This document shows positions 22,233 to 33,349 of a stretch of 64,000 nt of DNA, piece by piece (the first letter of the stretch is position 1; each line of letters starts with the position of its first letter). The notes below the pieces were generated by a model, which worked only from the letters and a program-made list of their open reading frames with translations, had not been told where the DNA came from and searched no databases. The DNA lies in NCBI GenBank assembly GCA_016165875.1, contig JABBOT010000006.1, forward strand, positions 2,691,438 to 2,755,437. The letters run 5' to 3'. The DNA is from Acanthopleura granulata. Lineage: Eukaryota; Mollusca; Polyplacophora; Chitonida; Chitonidae. Both the position numbers and the translations under genes were made by a program.

Positions 22233-23756
22233 TGTTGTTTCATTAGAAAGAACAAAATAGCTCCTGTAATACTACTATAGTTTTTTTTTTCTCTACTCTG
22301 ATGAGATAAATGACTATGGCTATATGTTTCAAAATTCCAAAAGTCACACGAATTAAAATTTACTTAGTATTTGTTTATTTTGAATGATGTCTTATCTGGC
22401 GTTTAAAAATATCTAACTTATATGAAGAGGGACCAATTATGGGTGAAGGAAGCCAAACTGAACCCTAGGGAACCCCTGAGGAAACCTGAAGGAAACCACT
22501 GACCTACTGGGTGTTTTGTCACAACCACAAGCTGTGAATTAGTTCTGTGCGTAATAATTGAGTTGCATAAACTGCATTTAGACATAGGTATTGACCTTAA
22601 TGCACAGAAATATTTTTGAAAGTACTGTTTATGTTTTCTAAAATTTTAATTTTGCTTACATTCCTAATAATTTAACTTAAATTTATACCTGTGATAAACA
22701 GTAGAATTGACCAGTGAAAATTTGTTTTGTTATTTGACTGTTATTGAATTAGTGTTTCCGTCTGTTGTGTTTATGGATCTCTGTTTGCATTTAAAAATAA
22801 ATTATTGTTTTCACCTAAAACATTTCTAGCTCTAGGTGAAATATGTTCACCATTCAGGTTGCCGCTTCTGGGTAAGTTATCCTGAAAATGGGAAATTATA
22901 ACCTCTGATGTAAATGGCAGCCATGTTTTTGGGAAACACGTACAAGGGAACTTACTCCTTGAGACATGTTAAGATTGCTTGTGGTTGACCATTTCAAAAA
23001 ACCGCTGAGTATGGTTACGGCATGTGATAATACACTAACCACAGCCATGAATCCATCTAAAAACCATGGTCAGTTTAGAAATCAACTCCCTCAGATGAGC
23101 TCTGGTTCAAACCAAGTTATGGTCAATCTTTTTTTCTTTTGGGATTTTTTTTTTTTTTTTTTGACACACATGACTTTTTCCGGAAAAGTTGTTATATCAC
23201 CTGGGAAAAGGGAATGTAGAAGGTAAATTTATCCAGGTCCTAGAATTCCACTCACAAGGTGAAACCTTCTACATTTTAAAAGCAACTTTAGTGTTTGTTG
23301 TATGTTGTAGCATATATATATATCCTGTATAAAGAGTAACCATGGCAACTGAGATTTGATCATATTCTATTTGTTAAGAATTTAAAAAAATATTCATCAT
23401 GTTCATAATTAAGCGATTAAAATGTTTTCCTAATATCTTCAGTGGGTTTTCCTTTTTTCTGATCATTTACAGATGATTTTAATTTGGGTTTTCGGGCAGG
23501 CCTGACTTGCTCTGGAATATCCTGTCATACAGCGTTTATCAGGAGTTAGGTTTTTCTAACATTTATTTCTGTGATTGGTCATGGCTATTATTGGAGAACA
23601 GAATTGCCTAGAGTAAACCACTGCCCTTTGGCAGTTACCAGACAAACCTTTTCATTTAAGACTGAAACTGAGTCTTTGAGGTGTAGAAATTAATAGTTTG
23701 ACCTCAAAAACAGTTTTATGTGGACAAAAACTTGGCATAAACCTGTACAATTCCAA

Positions 23757-23990
23757 ATATAAGACTACAGCACAGAGAGAAAACACAGAGCAGTGACGAC
23801 AGTGGGATAGTCAGCAATTAGTCACACCTTATCGGTGAAATCTGGCCTCTTCTCAGTTCACCTCAGTTTAGGGTTTTATTCTAACTGTTCATGTAAGTGT
23901 TTAAGAAGTAACAACTCACACGCCCCCTAGCACCATGACCTTCTAAAAGCCAATGCTACCTGTGTGACTTAGACTAACTTAGTGACAAGC
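23757..23990 (+). repeat. Dispersed repeat D, copy 1
   Basis: The family signature is AAGACTACAGCACAGAGAG, then GAGCAGTGACGACAGTG, GTCACACNTTANCGGTGAAAT, a CTGGCCTCTT block and GCCCCCTAGCACCATGAC. It is one of about ten copies in the window. There is no coding sequence. Confidence 0.75.
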
Positions 23991-24439
23991 ACACAAGGTA
24001 TGGCAGATATAATTTCTCTGAAATATTTCCTTTTTTCTGTTTTTATTCTGTCTTCTGTCTTATTTTTTGTTTTTGTTTCTGTAGTTATTACCTATACAGG
24101 AATCTTAAATGTATACCATATACCCCTGGTTTTATTGAATTTTTTCTGTGATATGCATGAACTTGTGATGAATTTGTTAAATTTTTATTTCACCTAATTT
24201 TTGAACACAGTAGTGTTGTTTTTTGGAGTGTTTTTGGTTTTGCGCATATCGTTTTTCGTGCCTGTATAATTATAACACTGAATGCAATCAGATTAATCTG
24301 TTTCTGTTTGGGTGTTTTTGTGTGTGTATGTGTGCACAAGGACTGCATGGTTTTGTTTATTTGGACAAGTTGCATTTTAACAAAATAAATATTATAATAC
24401 AACATCATTTTCTGCTAAGCAACTTCTTTCTATTGTATC

Positions 24440-24615
24440 ATGCTGGCTTCCTCTCCAACCGCACGTGGGAGGGTCTGCCAGCAACCTGTGGATGGTCATG
24501 GGATTCACCGGGCTCTGCCCAGTTTCCTCCCACCACAATGCTGGCACCTGTGGTATAAGTGAAATATTCTTGAGTACGGCGTAAAACACAAATCAAATCA
24601 AATAAAAAAATAAAT
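24440..24615 (+). mobile_element. SINE family A, headless copy
   Basis: Body from TGCTGGCTTCCTCTCCAACC through GAAATATTCTTGAGTACGGC, and an AAATCAAAT tail. Confidence 0.88.
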
Positions 24616-25006
24616 TTCGATTGTATTATGAAAAACACCATAAAATGGTGCTTCATGGGTCACAGAGAGGATAACTTGGTTAGTGCCTTTTCCTAGTACC
24701 GTAATTCTTCTAACTTTTCGGACACTAATTATGCGGACACTGGATAACATCCTCCACTCCCACGCCTAGACATTTCAACTTCTGAGAGCGCCGCCGAAGG
24801 GGGTGGCCGATTTGTTTTCACTCAAACCAAGGGGATTATAGCTAATACTCCCCACACTGGTCCGGTGTTGCTGGCCGTGACACCTGAATTCCCTATTCTC
24901 CAAGACCGATGATCATATCAGTGTCTGCTAAAGACCGATGTCTGCTATTCTTTAAATGAAACTGTTCTACAGATATAAACAAAAAGCCCTAAAACTAGGG
25001 GATCGT

Positions 25007-25070
25007 CACAGAGAGGATAACTTGGTTAGTTCCGTTTCCTAATACCGTAATTCTTCTAATTTTTAAAAAT
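25007..25070 (+). repeat. Direct repeat of transposon left end plus flank
   Basis: It repeats 24659-24718: GTCACAGAGAGGATAACTTG, then a TTCCTA block and TACCGTAATTCTTCTAA. The repeat includes sequence outside the element end, so it arose by duplication of an already inserted copy or from an older compound element. Confidence 0.75.
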
Positions 25071-25584
25071 TTCTACAACTAAGGGATCGTTCCCGTAAAT
25101 CGTTTGACTTCGAATAATTGCTTTTTTTTTTGTTTTGTTTTGTTTTGTTTTGTTTTCGTCAAGTAATCAGACAAATCCCGTATCGGTCGACTACCGTGTG
25201 AATGATACATGTGAACATCTTTGCGTAAACCGCCGTCGGCAAAGAGCCAACGATACGTTTGAAATTTACTACGTGCACAAATTTGTTGCCAAACCGAGTA
25301 GGTAAGTATCTGATTGCATAACTATGACGACTTTTCAAGTTCCGAATGGAACAGATCGCCTAGTCCATGCATGGAGTGTCTGGCATGATGTAATGAAGAT
25401 GTCCCCCAGTCTGATTTTCGTAAACCATATGCACTGTTCGACAATGTTTTGCTTCACTATCGTTCATGTTTGTCAAAGAGTAGCTCTAGAGGTCTTACCT
25501 ATAAATTATTATCTATAGAGGCTAAGCCCTAGATCTTTTGTACTCAATCCAGCCGTATTTTACCAACATACCGTGCTGTCCCTC

Positions 25585-25803
25585 TCACTTTGATGTTGGC
25601 ATCAATAAAACATTTGCTCTCTTAGGCCCACATGTCTGAACTGTTCGTTGTCCCATATTGTCCGGTCGCACAGCCTCTTGTAAATGCCCACGGGTACGAA
25701 TCTCCTCGACGGTAGATCCATTTCGAAAGTCATTCGCGCCATTATTTGTGAAGCCTTCCCCATCCTTCCCATAATTGAGAATGGACTGCCAGGCTGATGT
25801 CAC
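25585..25803 (-). pseudogene. Possible transposase C-terminal fragment (pogo-like?)
   Basis: A 72-codon open frame on the minus strand inside the inverted-end element contains VTSAWQSI and FTNNGANDFRNGSTVEEI. This faintly recalls the region after the DDE domain in pogo/Tigger transposases (a W-S-I segment, then a SF-x-NxG segment). No DDE residues are visible, and the upstream frame is closed. It may be chance. Confidence 0.25.
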
Positions 25804-26754
25804 TCTTTCCCCATATTAAGACACGTGGTCAGTAACGGGATCATCAAGTAGGACATGCATGATTTGCTCGAGCATGTATTTTTTGTGTATATAAAGCTTT
25901 ATTCACCATGTCTCTCTCATCTAAAAACATCGCACACGAGCTAGGAAACAGCAATTGAAATCACAGGGGTGGATGTGAAAACAGAGAACTGAATCATATT
26001 TTAATTTAGTATTTATTTTAGTGTGTTGTCAACAAGGTGTGTAGAAATCATAAACATGAGTATAAAAATAAATGAGCCACCGGCTCCTGCTGGGTAAGAG
26101 AACAGCCCCGGCAGAAGGCCTAAGACGCTGGCAGCAAGTAACCTGTGAGTTGAGTGTCCAGCGGCGACTAAGCTCTGGCCCCGGAACCACAAAGCGATCT
26201 GAGACTTTGATCAAAATTTCAAATCGCTTTGAAATTGTTATTTCGTACATAACAGGCTCAAAACATTGCTTGACATTGTAAATTCTGGTTAAGTTATTGT
26301 TAAACAAATTTCAGCTAAAATAAGAGAAAGGAGCATACCAAGTTCAATGCGTGAAGTTTTGACTTAGTTCTAAGATCGCTTCGTGATCGCAGGGCTTGAT
26401 CCTTTGTTTGACAGTTAAAAGGATTAAGGAAAGGATTATCCCCTTCCCCCATTTTCCAAGCCCAATGTTTGGCCCAAACAGCCTCCCCCCCCCCCCCCCA
26501 CCTCCCGTCCTCCCAGGAGTAAAGGCTTAAAACCTGTCCGAAAAATTAGAAGAATTAGCTTATGCCTGGTAAACCAGTGTTTACGGTAACCAGGTTTCCT
26601 ACCTCTGTGAACTAGAGATGTCCCAGAATGAATACATTTTTTTTTTGAGTATACCGATAAGCTTGGGTGTCTTTTACATGTGCATGTAAAGAAGGGTTTC
26701 CTCATCCAAAGTTACTTCAACCTGTAATTCTTACGCATGCAGGATACAATACAT

Positions 26755-27330
26755 TGTACGACTGAAAGAATAAACAATCTAGGGTAAAACCAGAGCAGCG
26801 ACGACAGTGTGATAGTTGACAAATAGTCACACGTTACCGGTGAAATCTGGCCTCTTGTCAGTTTACCCCAGTCAGGGTTTTATTCCAGATGTCTAAATGC
26901 TTGAATAGTACATATGACAACTTTGATAGCCTCACTGGCCACACGACTTAGACAGAATTAGCTAAAACAAAAAGGCATTTATGATGATAGCTGTTGGGTA
27001 GCCGTCAGTGGTATACAATTAGGGAAATACTGTGTTGCTGTCACATTAAATGAACATTTACAGGAAAATATATCAAAGGGAACAAGCCCTGGGGACTATC
27101 GGTCCACGAGCGGAATTCTGGCTTATGCAGGTTAAGTCCTCTAAGGCCAAAGGCAACAGCATAGAGGTAAAACCAAAGCAGCGAAGACAGTGTGAGAGTT
27201 GGCAAATGGTCACACGTTACCGGTGAAATCCAGCCTCTTGTGAGTTTACCTTACCTTGAGTCTGTTAATGTGTAAATGCCAAAAAATGGCAACTTACACT
27301 CCCCTAGCATTATGACCAAACGAGAATTGG
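26755..27330 (+). repeat. Dispersed repeat D, direct pair (copies 2 and 3)
   Basis: Two copies of the D signature (AAAACCAGAGCAGCGACGAC near 26787 and AAAACCAAAGCAGCGAAGAC near 27168) lie 383 bp apart in the same orientation. The intervening block ends GGAATTCTGGCTTATGCAGG. The same layout recurs at 34360-34815. Confidence 0.75.
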
Positions 27331-27339
27331 ATAAGAATT

Positions 27340-27505
27340 TATTGACTTATTTCATTGCTGTTTTACCCCGTACCGAAGAATATTTCACTTCTACGACGGT
27401 GACCAATAGTATGGCGGGCGAAAACCGGACAGAGCCCATCGGAAACCTACGACCGTCCGCAGGTTGCTGGCAGACGTACGACCAAAGAGGAAGACATCAA
27501 GAGTG
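27340..27505 (-). mobile_element. SINE family A, diverged; small second piece at 27555-27605
   Basis: The reverse-complement pattern TTTTACCCCGTACCGAAGAA, then GGCGGGCGAAAACCGGACAG and CCGCAGGTTGCTGGCAGAC. A further fragment (TTTATTGGTACTTAACGCCG) follows. Confidence 0.75.
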
Positions 27506-27694
27506 CAACATTTAAAGTCTACATTTAGCCCAAAGAGCAATATAATTTGCTGATTTGCTTTATTGGTACTTAACGCCGCATTCGAGAATTTTACTTTTGC
27601 CGACATCGACATGGTTTATTGTTCGGATTGTGCACAGTAAATCTGCCATCCTTTGCTTGGTGCCTAACAAACTTTCTGATTTAAAGCTGATTTT

Positions 27695-27905
27695 ATCATG
27701 CATTCGCTACCGTGTTTCCACGGTATTTTTTGTGATTGCCTCATGCCTTCGCAACGGTGTTTCCACGAATTTGTGGATGCCTGAGGCATTCGCTACGGTG
27801 TTTACAGGAATTCCCGATTGCCTCACGCATTCGCTTCAGTGTTTCCACAAATTTGCGATTGCGTGACGCGTTCCCAACAGTTTCCACGTGCGCGCGATTG
27901 CTTTG
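27695..27905 (+). repeat. Imperfect 40-50-bp tandem repeat
   Basis: CATTCGCTACNGTGTTTCCA followed by ATTTGTGATTGCCTCANGC recurs about four times with indels. Confidence 0.7.
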
Positions 27906-28249
27906 GTGATAGCCCATGCGATTGCAATAAAACCCCCCGGAAACTTACGGGTAAAAGGCCTGGGAACAACCTAACAGATGTTTTCATTGTAAAATAATGG
28001 TTCAAAGTGCTAAAAGACAACACCAGACCAACTGTATATACCGAAATGTATTGAAAGGGTATTTCACCCAAAGTTTAGAAAGGGTAGCGCTTCATTTTTA
28101 TTATGCATAACCGAGAAGTCGCAGATCACAGTAAGTAAAATCGACTTAATCGGAAGCCCGGTGAGTTTTTTTTTCTTCTATCATCCGAGAAGGCTTAGCC
28201 TTCTGCTCTGACATCAATCTTCCTTTATAAGCCTGTTTGGCCTGTTTCG

Positions 28250-28351
28250 AATGAGTATATATACACTACCCGGTTTCTCTGAGATGGTGAAGCCCTAGAA
28301 TTTTAGGCGATTTGTGAACTAATTCTTGCGTTGAACAGAACGAAGGCTACG
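28250..28351 (+). promoter_or_regulatory. Possible TATA promoter and non-coding first exon
   Basis: GAGTATATATACACTACCCG at about 28253 resembles a TATA box. Sequence with only a five-codon upstream ORF (ATG GTG AAG CCC TAG) then reaches a consensus donor (CTACG-GTAAGT) at 28352. The next supported plus-strand exons are those of the WAP gene, 5 kb downstream. The link is conjecture. Confidence 0.28.
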
Positions 28352-29284
28352 GTAAGTTAGCAAACTGTCAAAGAATTTTGTTGGAACCTGCATTGCAGAG
28401 GGGTTCGTAAGCATCAAGACATATCATTTAATAATTGCGGTTACTTTTTACAAAATTCTTGATTAAAATCAATTAGACACACAAAATTTCGTTATTATTA
28501 TTCCTTTATTATTATTGTTACTTTGGAGGCGGGGGGGGGGGGATGTTTCCTGCGTAAATCCAAATGACATGTTGCGCAGTGTATCGGCCTATAAAACTAG
28601 TCAAACGTCATATACAAAAAAAGATGTGGTGCAAGAAATTTGACTCAAATTTCAGTGAAAGAACATTTTCAAATGTGGAACTGCATGGTAGACTTCACTA
28701 GATGATCACATTAGTAGTGTTAGACGTTGCGCGATGAGACGTCACAGGCTTTTTGTTGTTGTTGGCCTATTTATCGTTGGTGTTTTTGTTTTCCCTGCTA
28801 TATAGAATTTAAGAACGTTTAATTCTGTTTAAGACAGTGTTTTAAAAAATAAATGAAGGTATTTTTAGATACACTTTTTAGTGATTTGATCGATGATCAC
28901 ACCGCTTTTATTATCAGGCTTTGATTTAAAATTTAGAAGAAATGTGTTCCATCTTGTTAATATTGCATGCGCAAGATTTCCGGGGGAAACAGTCTACTGT
29001 TATTTCTCTCAGTTACTTCTCTCAAACATTTAGAAGTCTCTGATTCTCTATAAAAGAAAGTTTTTAAACATAATTGAAGGAGTTGCCGGTGATGAGATGA
29101 TTGAGCAGGACATGTTTTTTTTTTATATATATATCTTTCTCGCTTTTTAATTTAGAAGAAATTTCTAGAGATTCCGTTGTAAACAGAAAAAATTACTGTG
29201 TTATAGAGCTTCAAGTTAATTTGTGATTTATAAGGATCCATATATTTCCAAGCAGAAATAATTAAAGTGTGAAATATAAATGCT

Positions 29285-29490
29285 GCTACACTGTAAAATG
29301 ACCAACGCCGAAAGCGTTTAATGGGTAATTAAACAAGCGTGTTTAATAAATATACACATATATTTAAGTGATAAACCTGAGTGTCTAAAACATGACTATA
29401 GGCCTATACTATAACGCTATCGTCTAATAGAGTTTAATATCTGATGCATAAAAGTGTGTAGAAGTTAAACATCGAACAGTACAGTGTACT
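29285..29490. mobile_element. MITE with ACACTGTA inverted ends, copy 1
   Basis: It begins ACACTGTAAAATGACCAACG and ends ACAGTACAGTGTA. A second copy at 59486-59696 matches along its whole length (for example GCCTATACTATAACGCT and TAATATCTGATGCATAAAAG). It is about 205 bp, non-coding. Confidence 0.75.
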
Positions 29491-29790
29491 GAATCCTGCA
29501 TGTAATGCCACTGATGCGCCAACATTTTGGCAGTTTACTTTGCCATCATCAGGAGAGCGAAATGCCGAAATATTGAATCACAATGAAGTCTTTGTTTTTC
29601 GGAGGTACACTACGCGTGTATGATGCTACTAGCTCACTGGTAAAAAATTACACTCTGCAGGTTGCTTTTAAACACATATAAACATGACATATACATGTGT
29701 TAAATAAGTACATGTGGTGAACACTTGTAGGTGCTAAACACTAGTATGTTATCCTGTCTTATTCTTAATTATGATTCAGCTTGTATTCTG

Positions 29791-30045
29791 TAGGGTCCTC
29801 CGTGGTCGAAGAGTTAGCGCGCCAGCCCAGGGTAATGACCCAGGAGCCTCTCACCAATGCCGTGGCTGTGAGCTTCAAGTCTTATGCTGACTTTTTCTCC
29901 GGCACTGAATGGGAAGTTCCGCCAACAGCCTGTCGATAATCGTGCAATTTCCTGGGGGCTCCGCCCGGTTTCCTCCCACCAAAATGCGCCGCCACATGAG
30001 TGAAATAGTGTGGCGTAAAACACCAATCAAATACACATATAAATA
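29791..30045 (+). mobile_element. SINE family A, full length
   Basis: This is the best complete copy. Its tRNA-like head has an A-box region (CCGTGGTCGAAGAGTTAGCG) and a B-box-like TGAGCTTCAAGTC near 29868. After it come AATGACCCAGGAGCCTCTCA, the central body, GGCGTAAAACACCAATCAAA and an AAAT-type tail. Such elements depend on LINE machinery for movement and are normally Pol III transcribed. Confidence 0.88.
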
Positions 30046-30132
30046 TATCCCGTAAGTTTGTCCAACCCAGTATGAACAGGTAGTATATGAAGAGTCCTGG
30101 TTGCCTCCATTTTGACCCGTGAAACACTGATG

Positions 30133-30400
30133 TGGACGAGGCGTGCTGGCATAAGCAGCATAATGACCCAGGAGCCTCTCATTTATGCTGTCGTGGTGGG
30201 TTGAAGTCCAGCTGTGGCTGGCTACCTCTCCGGCCCCACATGAGAAGGTCCCCCAGCAACCTGCGGATTGTCATGCTTTTACCCCAGGCCTCTGCCCGGT
30301 TTTCTCCCATATAATGCTGGACACCGTCGTGTAAGTGAAATATCTTGAGTACAGCATGATAACGCCAATCAAATAAATAAATAAATTAATTAATTAACCA
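30133..30400 (+). mobile_element. SINE family A, 5'-damaged
   Basis: It starts within the head (CATAATGACCCAGGAGCCTC), keeps GGTTGAAGTCCAG and the body, and ends in repeated AAATAAAT. It lies 90 bp from the preceding copy in the same orientation. Confidence 0.85.
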
Positions 30401-30589
30401 GACACCAGGCTTATACATGTGTACAGTGGTTTAGGGTCCGAATCCACAAAATAATTTTTCAGTTAACGGTAAGTTAAACTTTAAAACTTTAAACTTGCGT
30501 TGTATTACTGCCTGAGAAGATTTACAGCACGGGAATTTAAATGGCTCTTAACATAACACTAATGATAGGTTTTCCAAATTTTAACTTCT

Positions 30590-30725
30590 GAAGATCTGCC
30601 AGCAAACAAGGGGAATGGTTGTGAGTTTACCTCGGGCTCTGTCCAATTTCCTCCCACCATAATACTGGCCGCAGTGGTATAAGTGAAGTATTCTTGGACA
30701 CGGCGTAAGACACCAATCAGACAAA

Positions 30726-30756
<31 letters not shown>

Positions 30757-30758
30757 AC
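30590..30758 (+). mobile_element. SINE family A, 3' half with long AAAT tail
   Basis: From AAGATCTGCCAGCAAACAAG through GGCGTAAGACACCAATCAGA; the tail is about nine AAAT units at 30722-30758. It is the third same-strand copy within 1 kb. Confidence 0.85.
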
Positions 30759-31389
30759 TTTAGCTTCTTGGATGCAAATATATGTATTTAACTTCAATTT
30801 TATGTTTTGCTTTTAGTGGAAAACGTCGGCATTCGAAAGAAATCAATGTGCACGCCTTCAGGAAGAAATCCACAACAAAAATGCAGGTCCTACGTATTTC
30901 ACGTGATCCCTTACCTCTGTATATACATGTCAATTTCCAGATCCCCACCAACAGGTGTTCCGGATTTTAACATCCTGCCGAGAGACTGACGAAGGTGATT
31001 GATTTCCACCTCCAGGTGAGCTTACACAACAACGCCACAAACACACAGAGTGAAACTGGCAACATTGTCAAGTTGATTGGCACGCTCTGACGAATACAAC
31101 AGCGCCGAGGAAGGCTTCACTTCCATAACGCACTGTCCCAAAACGGCCGAAATGTAAGGAAATTTTAATTATTGAATTTATTAGTTTTATCCTTGAGCTG
31201 GCGGGAGATGTTAATTAATCATGTGTGTTTGCAGTATTTCCCTTGAGCTTTATCAGCATGATTAATTGACATCTTCTACATTGCCAACTCCTTTTATTTA
31301 TCTATTTATTTATTTATTTATTTGTTTTTTTATGTATCCTCATCCTCAAGATGTTTTTGCTTACGTGACGTCGCGATTACGGATGGACG

Positions 31390-32110
31390 AAACCATAGGG
31401 TGTAAACCATACCATCAACATCATCATCACATCAGCATCATCGTCATCAACAACATCGTCGTCATTATCGTCATTAGCACCGTCATCAATATCATCATCA
31501 TCTCCCTTGCCGGGAAACCAGTCGTGGCCAGATGGTTACAGTGCTTGCCTTCCAATCGTTTGGACAAGCAAGGTGCTAGTTAACACCCTGTTATCACCTT
31601 GGGAAAGTTCGTCAGTAACTTGCCAATGGGCAGGGGTTTATTCCGGGCACTCTGGTTTCTTCCACCCATAACGCTGACAGCCATCTCAAGGGCCAATAAT
31701 TAAGCAGCGTGGCATTAAACAATGAAATAAATAAATCCATCGTCACCGTTATCATTGTCGCCAAAATCTCCTTCGGCATTGCCACCGTCACACATGCAAC
31801 CGTTATTGTGATATTCCTCTTCCTCCTGCTGCTCCTCCTCCTCCTCCTCCTCATCATCATCACCACCCCCATCATCATCATCGTCGTCGTCGTCGTCATC
31901 ACCACCACCACCATCATCATCATTGCCACATCATCATTATTATTATCATCATCATCATCACCACCACCACCACCATCATCATCATCATCGTCGTCGTCGT
32001 TGTCACCACCACCACCATCGCTATACCTCCTTGTAGTCATCATCATCACGTATCATCACCACACAATTTTCGTTCGTGTTATCATCATCATTATCATCAT
32101 TTGTGTCAGT
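31390..32110 (+). repeat. Long CAT/CGT/CAC/CTC trinucleotide tract
   Basis: Trinucleotide runs at 31403-31505 and 31800-32110 include CATCATCATC, CGTCGTCGTCGTC, CACCACCACC and CTCCTCCTCC blocks. A SINE-like element (31520-31735) interrupts the tract. Long acidic or hydrophobic open frames across it on both strands are compositional. Confidence 0.92.
31520..31735 (+). mobile_element. SINE-like repeat, family B
   Basis: GTCGTGGCCAGATGGTTACA resembles a tRNA A-box region. The body has GCCAATGGGCAGGGGTTTAT and the tail GTGGCATTAAACAATGAAAT. It shows its insertion point cleanly because both flanks are trinucleotide repeat. Confidence 0.6.
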
Positions 32111-32187
32111 TTATAGTTACGAATAGTTCAGGTATGCCTTGCACAGCAAGTGATAAGTATCTCCAAAAAATGGTGATCATCCAATTA

Positions 32188-32313
32188 CCAAAACTGGTGA
32201 CGAGTAAAGACCCTCACAATTTAGCGCTATCACCAAAAGTATGGTGACAAGCATCACCAATTTTCGGGGATGGTTTGAAATGATGAGGGTCTTTAGCGAT
32301 CACCAGGTTTTGG
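32188..32313. repeat. Inverted repeat, about 29-bp arms
   Basis: The left arm at 32188-32216 (CCAAAACTGGTGACGAGTAA, then AGACCCTCA) pairs with 32284-32313 around a 67-bp centre. The sequence around it is rich in TGGTGATC and GGTGGTG motifs. Confidence 0.7.
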
Positions 32314-33272
32314 TGGTGGCCTGATCATTTTTTTGGTGGTGGGCTGATCACCATTTCTTGTTGAGGGGCTGATCAACAATTAACCAAAAAAAGAGACAGC
32401 CACGCGTAGTTCTTTTTACATATGATACTTTCAACAATCCGGCGTCTCTCCGTGTTTTTACTAGCCACCTACATACATGTAAAATGATAAAATCTCAGAG
32501 TAAACCAGAATCAAATGAACCATATTTGTAAGCTATTATTTTTTATTAACCATATTTTCCTTTGCCTGTATAAAGTGCGAAGAGGAAAAATACACAAACT
32601 CTTATGTAAGTGTTGTGACTAGAGGTATGCGAGTGCATATTTTTAAGACAACGGAGTATATGCATTTATTATCTTGAAAAGCTCCATGGTATATACAGTT
32701 ATCCACCTTTAACAATCTTTGGAGTTAACACACAGCCGGGAAGGTCCAATATGCATTCAAGCTCCCTGCCATCCCTCAAGTTGCCTGCAACTAAAAACGG
32801 CCATCCCACTGCAAGGAGTGCACACCCACACATCTTGAGTTTTGGTAAGAGATGACTGATCGCGGACATAGTCACAGGCCCGTTAATCAGCCAGTGTTGT
32901 AGAGAGGACCCATTATAAAGCCACCCTACGAGACAGCAATTGTTGTCCGTCATTTTTGCACATGAAAAACGATACACATAGTGATGACAGCAGCTACACA
33001 GACTGTTATGTAACACCATACTGAAGAATACTTCACTTATATGGCCAGTTTAATGAGTACAGCCTCTCGGAATTGGCAAGATAATGACAACCTTTCCCAC
33101 ATATGACGTACAGACACCATTCTAGTTTGTGAAAGACTGGTGATCCTGCGGTCTGGACCCGCGCCCTCTTGTTTGATGTGTTGAAATTACATCTCATTGC
33201 ACTCTATACATAGCCTACAGCCTTCCAATAGATATCTTGCTATATAGGAATATACATTTGCTTATTTGACAG

Positions 33273-33349
33273 GTATACCGGTGACGTCAAGCTGAGTATA
33301 TTTATCCTCAATATATTAGCCAGGATCTCCCTGCTCACGGCTACACCAG
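33273..33349 (+). CDS. WAP gene, tentative signal-peptide exon
   Basis: The acceptor is CTTATTTGACAG ending at 33272 and the donor is GTAAAA at 33350. It is 77 bp, phase 2 to phase 1. The hydrophobic sequence ends LLTATP and its outgoing phase fits the WAP exon. The missing methionine and the 5.2-kb gap keep this uncertain. Confidence 0.4.

Larger units (their letters stand above)
24696..26562. mobile_element. DNA transposon remnant with about 25-bp inverted ends
   Basis: The left end (TAATTCTTCTAACTTTTCGG at 24702, then ACA) matches the reverse complement of the right end near 26533-26556 (TAATTCTTCTAATTTTTCGG, then ACA). TA dinucleotides flank both ends, as in Tc1/mariner/pogo-type insertions. 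A second copy of the left end with its flank lies at 25007-25065. The interior is about 1.8 kb with no intact transposase. Confidence 0.6.

Noticed and set aside
30815..31015. Possible exon after GCTTTTAG with ATG-containing frames
   Set aside because: Frames stop within 60 codons and the phase to the next WAP-gene exon is met only with a poor donor.
31612..32116. Long acidic (minus) and hydrophobic (plus) frames
   Set aside because: They are pure products of trinucleotide runs.
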